From: Tetradesmus obliquus
Lineage: Eukaryota; Chlorophyta; Chlorophyceae; Sphaeropleales; Scenedesmaceae
Length of the DNA: 64,000 bases
Assembly: GCA_030272155.1 (NCBI GenBank)
Contig: CP126199.1
Span: forward strand, 372,001 to 436,000
Reading direction: 5' to 3'
This document shows positions 25,832-38,372 of the stretch, one piece after another (position 1 is the stretch's first letter; each line of letters opens with the position of its first letter). A program made the translations under genes and the position numbers. The notes below the pieces were generated by a model. That model was not told the origin of the DNA and did not search any database. It saw nothing but the letters and a program-made list of their open reading frames with translations.

Positions 25832-26491
25832 ATGTGCGCACAGCCGGACATCATCACGAGGTGATACTACATAATTTGAGAAAGAATAATTCTGGTTTGT
25901 AGGTGCCTGACCCTTACCGCACGTGTGTTGCAGCGCCTTCATCGCGGCGTTGGCATCGTACCAGCAAGATCACGGCCAGGAGTGCACCTACAGCGAGGAC
26001 CTGCTGCCCAAGTAAGACTTTGGTACTGATCGTAATCTTTCAACATCATCAGGCCTGCTCTGCGTGTTGACGAGTTCTGCTGTTGTGCTTTGCAGGGAGG
26101 AAGCAGCAGCAGAGTGCCCAGATGAGCAGCCGCCCAGCAGCCACCAGGTCAGCCAAGCACTAGACACTCAGACCAACCATCGCGATGTTGAGCACACGCA
26201 GCCGCTGAAACATGCAGCTGCGCAGGCAGCAGCTGCTGCACCAGCTGCTGCAATGCAGCATCCAGCCGCACCCCAGGGCCACTCACAACAGGGGGATACA
26301 CCTGCAAAGCAGAACCAGAAGCAGGCTTCAAACTATCAGCCTGACTCATCAAACAAGAAAGGCAAAGCAGGTGCTGTTGGCAGTGGCAGCGGGGGCCCTG
26401 GTCCTCAACACGCCCGGGCAGCAGCAGCAGCAGCAGCAGCGCAGTTAGGCAGCTGGAAGGATGCATATCAAGAACAGGACAACATGAACAA

Positions 26492-26523
<32 letters not shown>

Positions 26524-27089
26524 CCTGGGTGCAGCCGCCATGGGACTACCCAGGCTGGGATGCAGCAGCAGCTGCAGCAGCAGGTGCAGCAGGCTGGGGC
26601 TGGCCGGGCCATGAGCAGCAGGCTGGCTGGCCTCCGTTGCCGCCCCCACCACCGCCTGCGCCTCCACTGCCCAGCTGCTTCATGCACCAGCAGCATCAGC
26701 AAGGTGCGTACGGACATTCAGCAGCAGCAGCTGTGGCTGTACAGATAGCAGCGCAGAGTGTTCGCCAACTTGCCCTGTTGCGTTGAAGCCGTGATGTCAC
26801 ATTAGCTTGCATACAGTGCAAGGTTGACAGCGCCACCTGCATTAGGAGCCCAGGCGCATTGGCATGTCCAGTAGGGTGGTGGACTGGTGTCGTGAGTAGC
26901 TGCTTGGAATTGCCACATCCACTGCACCTTTTGTGTCTGCTTCCTCATTGCACGCTCTTCCGTATAGACCATGCTCCGCCTCCTCTGCGTGCGGCATTCA
27001 TTGTGTCTGTACCCTGCCCTGCCCTGTTCATGTTTGCAGCGTGCTGCGTGTGTGGGCAGGACATCGCAGCAGCCAGGAGCCAGCAAAGC

Positions 27090-27123
<34 letters not shown>

Positions 27124-27368
27124 GCAGCAGGGATCCGGCAGCCGTCGTGTCTGCCCTACAGCAGCAGGTGCCTTCAGACGTTGCTGCTGTGCCAGACAGC
27201 TTGGCTGCAGCGCAGGCAGCAATGCACAAGGCGGCAGCAGTAGCGCAGATGCCCGACTGTCTCGACAACATGCCGGAGCTGCTCATGGCGTGGTTCTATG
27301 CAGGCTTCCATGCCGGCAGCTTGAACAGCAGCAGCAGCAGTAGCAATGCACAGCAGCAACAGCAGTGA
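25832..27368 (+). CDS. SMN1: SMN-like protein with C-terminal YG box
   Basis: Four exons fit in phase: 25832-25860, 25934-26011, 26096-26703, 27040-27368, giving about 347 residues. SMN oligomerises through its YG box and assembles Sm rings on spliceosomal snRNAs. The C-terminus reads NMPELLMAWFYAGFHAGSLN, fitting the W(Y/F)xxG(Y/F)HxG pattern of the YG box. Before it lies a Pro run, PPLPPPPPPAPPLPSCFM, much like the proline region of animal SMN. The N-terminus, TSAFIAALASYQQDHG, weakly resembles the Gemin2-binding helix (TALIKAYDKAVASF) but lacks WDD. No Tudor domain is visible; the middle is Gln/Ala-rich. Fission yeast SMN also lacks Tudor. Exon 1 (29 nt) is tentative. Confidence 0.72.
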
Positions 27369-27902
27369 ATGTGGAGGGGCACTTGAGTACCAGATGTTCG
27401 CAGGCTAGCTGCGGCTTGAGGCATGTGTGCAGCACGCCATCATCGTGCTACCGTAACACATCACATCGTTTTGTGTGGTTGCTGCTGTTGTTGTTGGTCA
27501 TGTTGTGCTAGGGCTCATTGGCCAGCCATGGTTGCGCTGCCACAACACAAGGCATTGTGCCCCACGGCCACTGCTAGACATGTTGTGAAGGGCGCATCAG
27601 CAGTGCTAAGCGCCGGCTCATGCAACTTGAGCTTTTTGAACCGGCAGTTGCCGTGGGAACTTTGGATGGAACGCCCACCATGAAGTAACACGTGTTACCC
27701 GATTGGGAGCCTGAACGTAGTCAATTCCATTTCATTTATTTACATATCATGTTGCCTTACTGCCTTGACCTGTGACCACTTCGTCTCGCCCGCACTCCCT
27801 TTGAGCCACACGATTGCATCGTTTGGTGCGTTGCCTGTTCCTCTGCACCATCAAACATCTCAGAGTAGCTCTCGTTTTCACACCATAAACAGCTGAGCAG
27901 TG
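27369..27902. other. intergenic, SMN-like to ABC gene
   Basis: Nothing recognised. It should contain the 3' end of the SMN-like transcript and the promoter of the ABC protein; an AT-richer patch lies at 27715-27750. Confidence 0.45.
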
Positions 27903-30757
27903 ATGGCTGACGCAGCGCCAGGCAGCGCAGAACAGCAGGCTGTGGTGCTGCAGGACCTCCAGTTCAATTATCCAGGATGCAATGCTTTCCTGAAAGGCGT
28001 CGACCTGCAGCTTCCTAAAGGCAGTAGAACACTTCTTATAGGAGCGAATGGAGCAGGTGCGTTCACAGTAGCAAAGCAGCAAGCCACCCGCACGGCAGCA
28101 TCATGTGCCATGGCACCAGCACCGGCACCAGCTGCAGCTGCTGTCTGTCAGGCGTGTGCAGGCCTGTGGTCTGGGCAATGCACTCATTTTCATACAGTAT
28201 AGATTGCACCCGCACATCTGCTTGACCAGCTTCTAGGATGCTAGCTGTCAGGTCCCTTACCTTGATAAGATGTGGATGTTGATGTGAACCGTGCAGGCAA
28301 GACAACAATGCTGCAGTTGATTGCTGGCAAGTACATGGTTGGCAGGTAAGCATAAAAGCAGCTGCAGGTCTTTCAGTCATCGCAGCTGTGGCAGCAGAGC
28401 TGGCGAGTTATGGCGCAAGCGCTTGGCAGACATGCAACGTGCTGTTGCTGAGACAGCAGCTGCTGACCATGCACAGAGACAGAGCTACTTCATCACCAGG
28501 CTGCTAGGTCGCCGTCACAATCACAGCGTCCACTCTTATGACCACTGATGTCCACCTGCAGGGACAAGATCAGGGTTCTTGGGCAGTCACCATTCTATGC
28601 AATGGTGAGCGCCGACATGTGCATGATGCCTTCTGTGTCAGCAGTGCAGCGTTTGACTGCTTTGCACAGGGCTGCAGCTGAGGAGTGCGGCTGTCATGGT
28701 TGCTTGTTGCTGCATTGAACAATTGGCAGCTGGTGCTGCAGTAGTATTGCTGAGCAGCAGGCTACTGTAGATGCAGACGTGCCCTCAGAGCATTGATGAG
28801 TGTGGCTTGCTCTGCGCACAGCACAGGCAGCACCCGCAGCTGCGCTTGATTGCTTTCCCTGAGACATATGCTGCTGCTGTTGCTGCTGCTGCTGCATGGT
28901 GTGTCTCTGTAGGACCTGACATGCAGCGGGCAGTTGAGCTACCTGGGCACGTCTTGGAGGAAGGACGTGGCTTTCGCAGGCTATGGAGTGCCGCTGCAGG
29001 TGAGGCTGGTGGCTGCTGCTGCTGCTGCTGCTGCTGCTTCTTGGGACGCTGTGTGTATTTTCTTATCATAGGCATGTGCACAGTCTCTGGAAGATGTCCT
29101 GCGCAGCAGCAATGTCTTGCTTCATGTGTATCAAGCACATCGTTGTTGCATGCACAGTGCAAGGATACCTCGAGAGTTGCCACATAGAAGTATGTCACGA
29201 GTGCATGATGATGCTGACCAACAAATAATTGCGCTCGGCTGCAGCAATGTGCGCTGCGCAGCTCAACATCTTTTGCTAGCAGTCGTGCCTTGCAGATTGT
29301 TCTTTCATGCACAATGCAAGGACATCTTGGGAGTTGCCGCATGCAAGCATGTCGCAAGTGCTCCCCAGTTCTGCCCAGTTCTGACCAATACACACGCTTC
29401 GCTGCAGGGCGACATCACTGCCGGCAAGATGATCTTTGGCGTGGAGGGCGTGTGCCCTGAGCGGCGGCGGCAGCTGGTGCAGCTGCTGGACATCGACCTG
29501 TACCAACGGCTGACCAACATGAGCGACGGCCAGCGGCGGCGCGTGCAGATCGCCATGGGCCTGCTCAAGCCTTATGACGTGAGCGGGGGCATGTTTGGGG
29601 GGTTTGTGCGTCTGCTGGAGTCGATTGTGACGCACTGCGTATCGCTCGGTTTGCAGGTGCATGTGTGGCAGCAAGCGTGCTGCCATGTGTGTGCGCCGGC
29701 GCTGTGGTTTGCTGGGGTCACAGTGACTGAGCCGTCCTGTTCTTCTGTGTGTGCTGATGCTGGTGATGGACGAGGACAGCGACAATGTGGTTGTTCAGGT
29801 TATTGTTCTCAATGTGGGTGCAGGTGCTGCTGATGGTCAAGATCACGGTGGAGGTGTATCATGTCATATTGTTGATGTATCTTGATGCACGCCTGTCTCA
29901 TTGTGCATGCTGTGTGTGCTGTTTTTGCGCGTGTGCAGGTGCTGCTGATGGACGAGATCACTGTGGACATGGACGTGCTGGGCCGCATGGACCTGCTGGC
30001 CTTCTTCAAGCAGGAGTGTGAGCAGCGGGGGGCCACCATCGTGTACGCCACACACATCTTTGACGGCCTGGAGGGCTGGATCAGCCACGTGGCCTACCTG
30101 GAGGACGGCCGCCTGGTGCACGGTGAGGGGATGAGGGTTTGGGGTTTCGGGGTTTGTGGTTGGGTTTTGGGGCAGGATGAAGGCGCAAGCAATGCGGCAT
30201 ATGTGGAACAGGGCCGCCCGGTGAATGGCGAGGGGCGAGGCAGGTGCAAGAGCAGCAGCTTGCATGGAGGGCAGGACTGCCTGCCGATGCATGCAAGGTA
30301 GCAGCGTCTGTGGTGGTGGTGGTGGGTTGGTACTGGTTGCGGCTGCATACTAGCCACTTCCAACTGTGTGCCAAATGTGCTGCATTTTTGGCTGTGGGTT
30401 GATGGTATGCTAGGCTGGGGGTTTGTGCACACTGATGCGTGCTTGTCATAGATGCTGCCAAAGGTGACTTTGGCTACACCTGCTGCCACTACTGTTGCTG
30501 TGCTGGTGTCGCCGACCAACCACCTGCGTCATGTGTGCTGCATTGCAGGCGGCCCGCGCTCCATCCTTCCTGAGATGGGCCCTGGCAAGAAGCTGCTGCA
30601 TGTTGTTGAGGAGTGGCTGCGCAAGGAGAGGGACGCACGCCGCGCAAAGACGGCAGCAGCAGCAGCGTCGTGCGGCGCAGAGCAGCAGCTGCTGGCGTCA
30701 GTGGTGCCGAGCAGGACGCCGCTGATGCCCAATAAGCACCTGGCATTCTTCAGATGA
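27903..30757 (+). CDS. soluble ABC ATP-binding protein, CAF16/ABCI type
   Basis: Seven exons fit in phase: 27903-28056, 28297-28345, 28562-28604, 28913-28999, 29408-29578, 29939-30122, 30549-30757, giving about 298 residues. One ABC domain and no membrane spans. Walker A (GANGAGKTT) is formed across the exon 1-2 junction. The signature is [16 protein letters not shown], with SDGQ instead of SGGQ, as in the CAF16 group. Walker B is VLLMDEIT and the switch His is in YATHIFDG. The start [20 protein letters not shown] is typical. Yeast CAF16 associates with the CCR4-NOT complex and plant relatives are ABCI19-21; the biochemical role is poorly defined, so I give no function beyond ATP binding and hydrolysis. 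The intron before exon 6 holds two short copies of exon 6's 5' end. Confidence 0.9.
29740..29852 (+). repeat. partial copies of ABC exon 6 start within the preceding intron
   Basis: Two fragments, near 29746-29775 and 29816-29852, resemble the Walker B stretch at 29932-29965 (acceptor plus GTGCTGCTGATGGACGAGAT). The second keeps the GTGCAG acceptor-like bases and reads GTGCTGCTGATGGTCAAGAT. They may be decoy acceptors. Confidence 0.65.
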
Positions 30758-31722
30758 CGGCAGTGCTGCGGTTGATTGCACCTAGTTTGAGAGATGCTCC
30801 TCATGGCAGCGGTGCTGCCGTCAGCATTAGTCCCTGCGGACCTGTAACATTGATGTGTCCGAGCGCCCCTGGGGGATTCAAGATGCTGTATGCGGCCTGC
30901 CATTGTTTTGGTGTGCGTTGGCTGCTGTACCTTGCAGTTATAATGTTGCCTGTGGCTTTGACTGCAGCTGCCTGGTACAATGGTACTAGAGCTTGGGAAT
31001 GTGGCATGCACTACGCTGCAAGCATGTGTACAACCGGCAAAATCTGTTGGTAAGCTGGCTTGAAAGCAGCTGAAGTTGGAGGGATCCCTTGTGTTGTGTA
31101 ACCGCGATTGTACCACGGCTGGCCAGCAAGCCATACAGCCGCTGGTGGCACCAGAACACCTGAAGTTGAAGCAGCCATGTGCCTTTTGGGGGTCCTTCTA
31201 GATATGTGAGTGAGCAAAGTGTTGCATGCGGCCATTGCAGAATGTATTGGTTTCCCTGCAATCCTTTATACATCACCTGCACGGCTCGGGATTTGGCTCA
31301 TCAGAACATTGAGGATCCGTTGTGCCCAACTCAAGTTTACAACGGCAAGCAGCGCTTACAGCTTGCTGTAAGTCAGTTTCTTGTTGAAAAGCGGGGCCGT
31401 TGGCACCGAGGTTGTGAAGCTCGACTAGCCCAGCGGGCTTGAGCTTCGGCAGTTGTGTCCAAGGTTGGCCAGCGCGATCGTAGCGAGTTTTCAAGATGCT
31501 GTCCCCGTGGACATCTTCATACTCTACCTGATTCCGTCCTGTGCCTGTCGCTTCAACGCTTCAGTGTCTAGGGCTCTCGTAGTATGACCAAAAGCACAAA
31601 TGGTGCGCGTGCAATTGCCCGAGCACAGTGCGCGCCATCATCTGCAGCCAAAGAATGAAAAACAAATCTGCTAAAACTTTTGGGTGTGATCAACACGGCT
31701 GCTCCATGCGACTCTGCTGCAG
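30758..31722. other. intergenic, ABC gene to Pmp-repeat gene
   Basis: No gene recognised in about 950 bp. Base composition is less CTG-rich than the surrounding genes. The start of the next gene is uncertain, so part of this may be its leader. Confidence 0.45.
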
Positions 31723-34013
31723 GATCAGGCCTGGGCCCGGTGCACCACGTGGCTGCATGTTCTGCTGTTGACGCTGACGTTCAAGGCCGCCATATCAGCT
31801 GCCGAGCAGCAAACAACCAGCGCGGAGTGCCAGCTGTTAATCCTAGGCTATGGCAGCAGCAGCTTGATGAACAGCAGCAACAGCAGCAACATCACCAGGC
31901 AGGGCATTGCGCATGCCAGCCTCAACTGCAGCAGCCCAGCTGGCCCTGTGGCTGTTACCATTAGCGGCAGATATCTTGCGCAGCATGTGCAGGCTTTCAG
32001 GGGTGTCAATGTGCTGAGCAGCAGTGCGTGCAACGGGGCTTCACCTTCAACTGGCAGCGCTAGCATCATTGCGCTGCTGTACTTCTGCAGCAAACAGCCC
32101 CTGCACTTGACCCTGCAGTATCCAGTGGTGCATGGTGTTGCTCTGTTAGGTAGCGCAAACAGCTCTTCCTCTGACACCCTAGCGCTGCTAGCATTTGGCG
32201 GCAAGGTCAATGCCAGCATTGTCGGAGGGAGTTTCACCAATAACACAGGAGGAATGGCCCTGGTTGCACTGCAGCAAGCAGCAGTGCACCTTGAGTCACA
32301 AGTATCAGCTACCATGACGGGCAACAGGCAAGGGGTGTGCATGCATTAGATGCCGCTGCAGTAAGCATCAGCAACAGCGGCTTCAGCAACATGACAGCAG
32401 CGGGTGCAGTGCTGGCCAGCAACAAGTCTCGCATCAGCGTCACTGCCAGCAGCTTCATCCACAACACGCTCAACAGCTCCAATGATGATGGTGGAGGCTT
32501 GCTGCAGTTTGAAGACAGTGCCACAGGGGTAATAGCTGGGAGTACAATCAGCAATACCACAGCAGGGCGGGCGAGTGGGCTTGCTGTCTACAGCAGTGCA
32601 CAGGTGGGTGCCTCCCTTTGCTTGGCGACGGTTGCAATGCAATCACCTAGCGACCGAAGGAGGATTTCGAGTCATTGGAGCTATTTCAGAAGCCTAGTTC
32701 AAACCTCAACCTAAGATGTGTCCACTTTGTTGGTTCACTTGATGCTCTTGCTACAAGCTCTAGCTCCTGCTGTGCCTGGAATGATTGCATGACATTACAG
32801 TTGCTTCGCATGGCCGCTCGGCATGGCCACTTGCACACAGCACAACATGCACCCGGACACTGTTGGGGTGCAACAGTTTTGCCGTGCACCTGCATGCAGG
32901 TCAACATCACTCGTTCCACGTTTGACCACAACACAGCAAGCCAGTGGGGCGCAGCCATAGTGGTCAGCGACCAAGGAACGGTAAGCTAGCCATCAGCACC
33001 GCACAACCTTCGGCCCGCATGGTTCCATACCAGCAACATGCATACATACCACTATGTTGCTTGCAACAATCAACTGCACCGAGGACCGGGTACAGTGCTC
33101 AGAAGCAGGTTGCCTGTGTTGCAGTCACAGCTATAGCTTTGGGTGGCTTGTCCTGCCGAGCCCCAAACCCATACGGCAGCTGTGACAGGACTTGAATGGT
33201 TGTTTTTCTTGCTCAGAGGTACGCCATTACACATGATAACAACAAAGGCAAGGTCAGCCACAGTTCTTATTGCGTCAGTGCCTCTGACGTTGCCCATCAA
33301 GCAGGTGTTGGCACACGACTCGCACATGGTCCCCCACCCCCACCCCACTGTGGTGGGCCACCACCACCCGTCCCCACATGCGTGCTGTGCCAGTGCAGGT
33401 CGTTATAGCCTCGTGCAGCTTCAAGCATAACGCTGCCGAGTCATCAGATGGTGCAGTCGGTGTGTACGACAGCAGCAAGGTCAGCAACGTGACCCCAGCT
33501 CAGCAGCTGCTGATTGGTGGCAACTTGCAGCCTTTTCTGCAGTGTTGCGAGCAGCCTGCTAGTTGCAAGCTCTCCATATGTGTGTGTACACATGCCACTT
33601 CATGCAATGTATCTTCATCTGTCTTGGCTCATACATAGCCTTTCACATTCCAGCCTTCACATGCCCTAACTTTCTCTGGCTATTGCTTGTTGAGTTATCT
33701 GCACACTGTATGCTGCTGGGTGCAGGCGGTCATCACGCGCAGCAACTTCACTGACAACACAGCAGGCACCGGAGGCGCAGTGGGCGTGTGGGCCAGCGCG
33801 CAGGTGGGGACTCCCAGCTCAGCACAACCAATGCTGCGTCAGCGCAACACGCGAGGGGAGAGCGGCGTAATGGTTGCGCCTGTTTGAGGTAGCAGTAGCG
33901 GTGAAACCTGCTTGTGTCTCAAGCCATGTTGTACGCTGCCGTGGTGACACTCTGCTGAGCAGGCAGCCGCTGTGTCATGAAGGACACTGCACTCTGCTGC
34001 TGCTGCATAGCTC

Positions 34014-34055
34014 ATATATAGGTTATAGGTTATATAGGTTATATAGCTTATATGT
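34014..34055. repeat. AT-rich GGTTATA repeats
   Basis: Several imperfect TATAGGTTATA units inside the C-D intron of the first Pmp block, just before the CTG tract. An unusually AT-rich island for this window. Confidence 0.75.
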
Positions 34056-34094
34056 GAACATGTTTTGGCCACTAAAAGCAAAGCGCTGCAGGAG

Positions 34095-34135
34095 CAGCAG
34101 CAGCAGCAGCAGTGATGCAGCAGTGCTGCTGCTGT

Positions 34136-34198
<63 letters not shown>

Positions 34199-34204
34199 TT
34201 CTGC

Positions 34205-34263
<59 letters not shown>

Positions 34264-34272
34264 CTGCTGCCG
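34095..34272 (+). repeat. CTG trinucleotide tract in a Pmp intron
   Basis: A long, interrupted CTG tract (with TTCTG and TTG interruptions), preceded by a short CAG run at 34095-34111. It is the longest trinucleotide tract in the window. Open frames across it (poly-Leu, poly-Cys, or poly-Ser/Ala/Gln on the other strand) are not genes. Confidence 0.9.
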
Positions 34273-35074
34273 CAGCTGTGCTGCGAGCCAACCAGTGCTG
34301 TTTCTTCAATCACTGCTGCAGCCCTCCTCACATCCGCCTGCAATCCCATCGCATGTTTGATTGTCTGCAGGCTGAAGTCAGTTGGTGTGTTTTTTGAGCG
34401 CAACAATGCGTCAAAGTCTGGCGCAGGATTGCAGGCACAGGAGAGTAGCCAGGTGATGGCTGAGATGCTTGCCAAACAAGCTAGCACACAGCAGCAGCAG
34501 CTTAGCGGCTTAGCTGCTGCAACAGCTGCACCTGTCTTCTGCCTGCCAAATGAATCTGTTATGGAGACTTGCAAGACTCTGCGTGCTAGCTTGTGGTTGA
34601 ATAACCACATGTGTTGCATAGCTACTGTACAGCTACTGTATGCTGCTGAACTTTGTGTGCTCACTGCACGCCGATTTGGTGTGCAGATCAAGGTCATTCA
34701 GTGCACTTTCAAGGACAACACAGCCGAGAACTCAACAGCAATTGCTGTTTTGGACACAGCACAGGTACGGGCGTGTGTGTTGCGCTGCTGCGCAGTCGTT
34801 GCAGTGCAACATTGTGTGGTAGCTGCTGGCCTGAGTGGAGATGCAGCAGCCGCTTATTGAGGACAATACGCTCTGGTTTTAGCATGTGCGGTGCTTGGAT
34901 GTATACTTAATCCCAAATGTAGGCTCAGCAACAGCTGTGCTGCTTGGACAGGTTGTCGTAATGTGCTGGGAGCATCCACTGCTCTAAACCGCACAGCAGC
35001 AGCACATGCAGGCATATGAACACAACCCGACACACCTGCAGGTCACAAAGCGACTGCCCTACACTTGCGCGCAG

Positions 35075-36614
35075 GCCAACATCACAACTTCCACCTTCCA
35101 GAATAACAATGCAAGCAAGTGGGGTGCAGCCGTGGTTGCGAGCAAGCAAGGCAAGGTCAGCAGCACCCCTGACATGACTGATTGGCGGTCTGAAAATGAA
35201 ACATGTCTTAACCTGGTACACTAGCAATTACGTAAGATCCATGTCCTGCTTCAAGGCTGTGCACAGCTCAAGCCGAGTTACACCCTTCCTGATGTTGCTT
35301 TATACAGTTCATGTGCAGCCCGTCAGGCCAACTTGTCAGCAGGTACCAACCCTGGCTGTTGACTGCGAGTGTGTGCTTGTGTGGCGCCCGCACAGGTCAC
35401 CATAGATGGCTGCAGCTTCCAGAGCAACACCGCCACAACCACTGATGGTGCGGTGGGTGTGTACGATAGCAGCGAGGTGAGCTGGCTGGCAAGCTGAATC
35501 CATGGTACCATGCGGGTGCCGGCAGAGTCTTGTGGGGCCTGCTGGGTCGCGACAGCTGCCCATGTATCACTATGAGAAGTAGGTACTGCACCCCATCATG
35601 CATAGCATGCTACAAATAAATTGGTTCATGTTGGACCAGTGTTTGGATGCGCACCTGTTCTGAGTGACTGGCTGCATGCTATGTGAGCCCCGAGAACGTG
35701 TGCCGATGTTGGTGGTGCTTGTGCTGTGCAATATCCAAACACTGATGTGCAGCACATCAAGATTGATAGACCCTCTCATCGAGGCTCTGTCATACTGCAT
35801 GCTGCTGGGTGCAGGCGGTCATCACTCGCAGCAACTTCACTGGCAACACAGCTAACACTGGAGGTGCAGTGGGCGTGTGGGCCAGCGCACAGGTGGGACT
35901 CCTGGTGGAGCACATGTGCAGATCGTGAAGGGACTGATGTGGACCAGCATGTGCCACATCTTTTGAGCAGCAGCAGCAGTGTTGTTCTGCGTATTCTGTC
36001 ATGGTGTTTATGCAGGCAAGTCCAGCGGCTACAGGTTGCAAGCGAGTGTACTCTGCTACCGCAGCATGTGGCACATGAACTTTGTGCTGCCCTGGTAAAG
36101 TACAGTGGTCCAAGAAACAGCAGATACTCTGCACTGCTGCTGACATGGCATTTTCTTCCTGTGCAGGTCAACATCGGTTTGTGCGTTTTCAAGCGCAACA
36201 ATGCGTCAACCTCTGGTGCAGGCATTGTGGCACAGGAGAGCAGCCAGGTGTGCATGCGACAGAGATGCTTGCACTTCCTGACCCAAAAGTTCCTGACGCA
36301 AACAACCAAACAATCAAACAACCAAACAACCAACCAGAGTAGGCACAGCTGATCCGTCGCAGTTGTCTGGTATGACATCTGTCTGTTGCATACACCAGCG
36401 TGCGCTTGCCACAGAAGTGGCCAGCTGCTGCTGTCAGCAGCACACGCAACAAGCCTGACTTGAAGGGTGTGCGACTGCCTCAAAGCACAGGGTACGCTTT
36501 CTGCATGCCGACTCCATGCTGCTCTGCTGCGCGCAGGTCAGCATCAGCCAGAGCACGTTTACAGGCAACACTGCGCCCAAAGACACATCCGTTGTTGTGA
36601 CTGGCACAGCACGG
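35075..36614 (+). repeat. Pmp five-exon block, copy 2 (A-B-C-D-E)
   Basis: Exons at 35075-35155 (81), 35396-35476 (81), 35815-35892 (78), 36167-36247 (81) and 36537-36614 (78). The same order and lengths as copy 1, with all five frames intact. Examples: A reads ANITTSTFQNNNASKWGAAV, C reads AVITRSNFTGNTANTGGAVG. Confidence 0.9.
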
Positions 36615-36932
36615 GTACGCTTAGAATCCAACCGTGCGTGGAGCGTGATGAAGACATTGCAAGCCAGTTTTCCTGTTGGCCTGCAATAACTGTGGTGGAC
36701 ATACCATCCACGTCGACTGTTGTGTGCATAATAACAAGGTTGTCCGGACAAGTCAACTTGTGGGCTACCTTCTCTGGAGCTAGCAGCTGGTATGCCTGGC
36801 ATGCGCGCTGTGCATCATCAAGCCTCGCCAGATGTTGTTTCTTCCAGTACATGCACCACTTTTGACGCAGCCATGGCCTGCTGCACGGCGCGCATCCAGG
36901 CACTGTTTGGCGGATTATTGGTGTGCCTGCAG

Positions 36933-38372
36933 GTCAACATCACCAGCTCCGTGTTTGACCACAACAAAGCAAGCAAGTGGGGTGCAGCTGTGACTGTGAG
37001 CAAACAGGGCAAGGTGGGTGCAGCTGGCGTTGGCACAGATGCAAATGTCGCAGCATATGCTTCCGCTGCCTGTTTTTTTATGGGCAAGAACGTGCTTTGG
37101 GCATCAGCTTCCTCACATGTGTGTGCTCTGTGTGAACAGGTCACTGTGGACAGGTGCAAATTCCAGCACAACACCGCCAAATCATACGAAGGTGCCATGG
37201 GTGTTTAGGACAGCAGCAAGGTGAGCTGCCTGCCAAGCCAAGCAAAGGCACCATGCGGGCTGCCAGCAAACTTGCATGGGGCCTGTTGGGAGAACTTGAC
37301 AGCAGCTGGTGCTGCATCGCCACACACTGCAAGCACTGTGTCTTCCTTTGGCTCAGCCAAAGATGTGTGGAAATTCAGTATGTAATCACATACATCATTG
37401 AATTTGGATGAGCAAGCAAGCAGAAGAACGCTCAAAAAGGGCATGCGGGATGACAGTGCACTAGGCGTGTTGAAGCGCACACACTCGCTGAGAGATCTCT
37501 TAGATCATGCTGCGCCTGCTGAGTGCAGGCAGTCATCACGCGCAGCAACTTCACCGGCAACACAGCAGGCACGGCTAGTGCAGTGGGCGTGTGGGCCAGC
37601 GCACAGGTGGGTCCCCAGCTGAGCACATCAGCGCAGCACTCAAGGGGAAAGCAACGCAAGCATCAGTGGCTGATCTAAGGTAGCAGCAGTGGCTAACTGT
37701 TCAGCCGACTCCTGTGGTGTGCACGTGGTGTGTGGAGGTGCAAGTAAGTAGATTGGGCACAGGTTGATTCTTTATGCCTCTTCCTGTTGACACCAGGCTG
37801 TGCATGTGTGACACTGTCACTGGAAGTTCCACGCTGCAATTCATCATAGCAGCACAATTCCGTGAAGGACCGCCATGCGCAACTCCTGCTGCTGATGCTG
37901 ATGCTGCGTCTTGCTGCTGCTGCATGCAGGCCAGCATCTCAGTGTGTGTTTTTGAGCGCAACAACGATCAACTTCTGGTGCAGGCGTACAAGCGCAAGAG
38001 AAGAGCCAGGTGAGCTGCAGCAGCGCTGACCAGACCCTTGCATGCTTTGACTGCACGTGCGCGCATCTGAGGCAAAACATAATATGCAGCAGACGCAATG
38101 CCATGCGTGGATTGCTGTAGCAGGCGAGCTGCTGCCACATGCAATAGCAGAGCTAAAAATGCTGCAGCACATACACATGCATCTGCCAGCTGGCCTGACA
38201 TGGGTACAACAATGCTTGCCTGCTCGCATTGGCGGGCTTGCTATGTTGTATGGTGTGGCCTTATTGTATCGCTCTGTGCGTCCTGTGTGTGCAGGTCACT
38301 ATCAGCCGGAGCATGTTTCAAGGCAACACAGCCTTGAAGGCAACAGCAATGGCTGTGTTTGACAGTGCACAG
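36933..38372 (+). repeat. Pmp five-exon block, copy 3 (A-B-C-D-E)
   Basis: Exons at 36933-37013 (81), 37140-37220 (81, with TAG at 37206), 37529-37606 (78), 37930-38009 (80, frame lost) and 38295-38372 (78). The intron after B shares a stretch near 37247-37290 with the matching intron of copy 2 (35505-35550), so introns were duplicated too. A degenerate fourth A exon starts at 38690. Confidence 0.88.

Larger units (their letters stand above)
32900..34764 (+). repeat. Pmp five-exon block, copy 1 (A-B-C-D-E)
   Basis: Exons at 32900-32980 (A, 81 nt), 33399-33479 (B, 81), 33726-33803 (C, 78), 34371-34452 (D, 82) and 34687-34764 (E, 78). Each encodes one beta-helix repeat and has phase-0 borders with NAG acceptor and GT donor. 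The C-D intron holds the large CTG tract. D is one base too long, in a run of T. Confidence 0.85.

Noticed and set aside
25500-25940. Fusion of the Gln-rich protein with the SMN-like protein to supply the WDD motif
   Set aside because: The Gln-rich frame ends in TAG at 25533 with no usable donor before it. A separate ATG exon at 25832 joins in phase to the SMN-like exon.
33874-34860. Poly-Leu 328-codon open frame
   Set aside because: It is produced by the CTG tract and crosses two Pmp exons in the wrong context, so it is not a gene.
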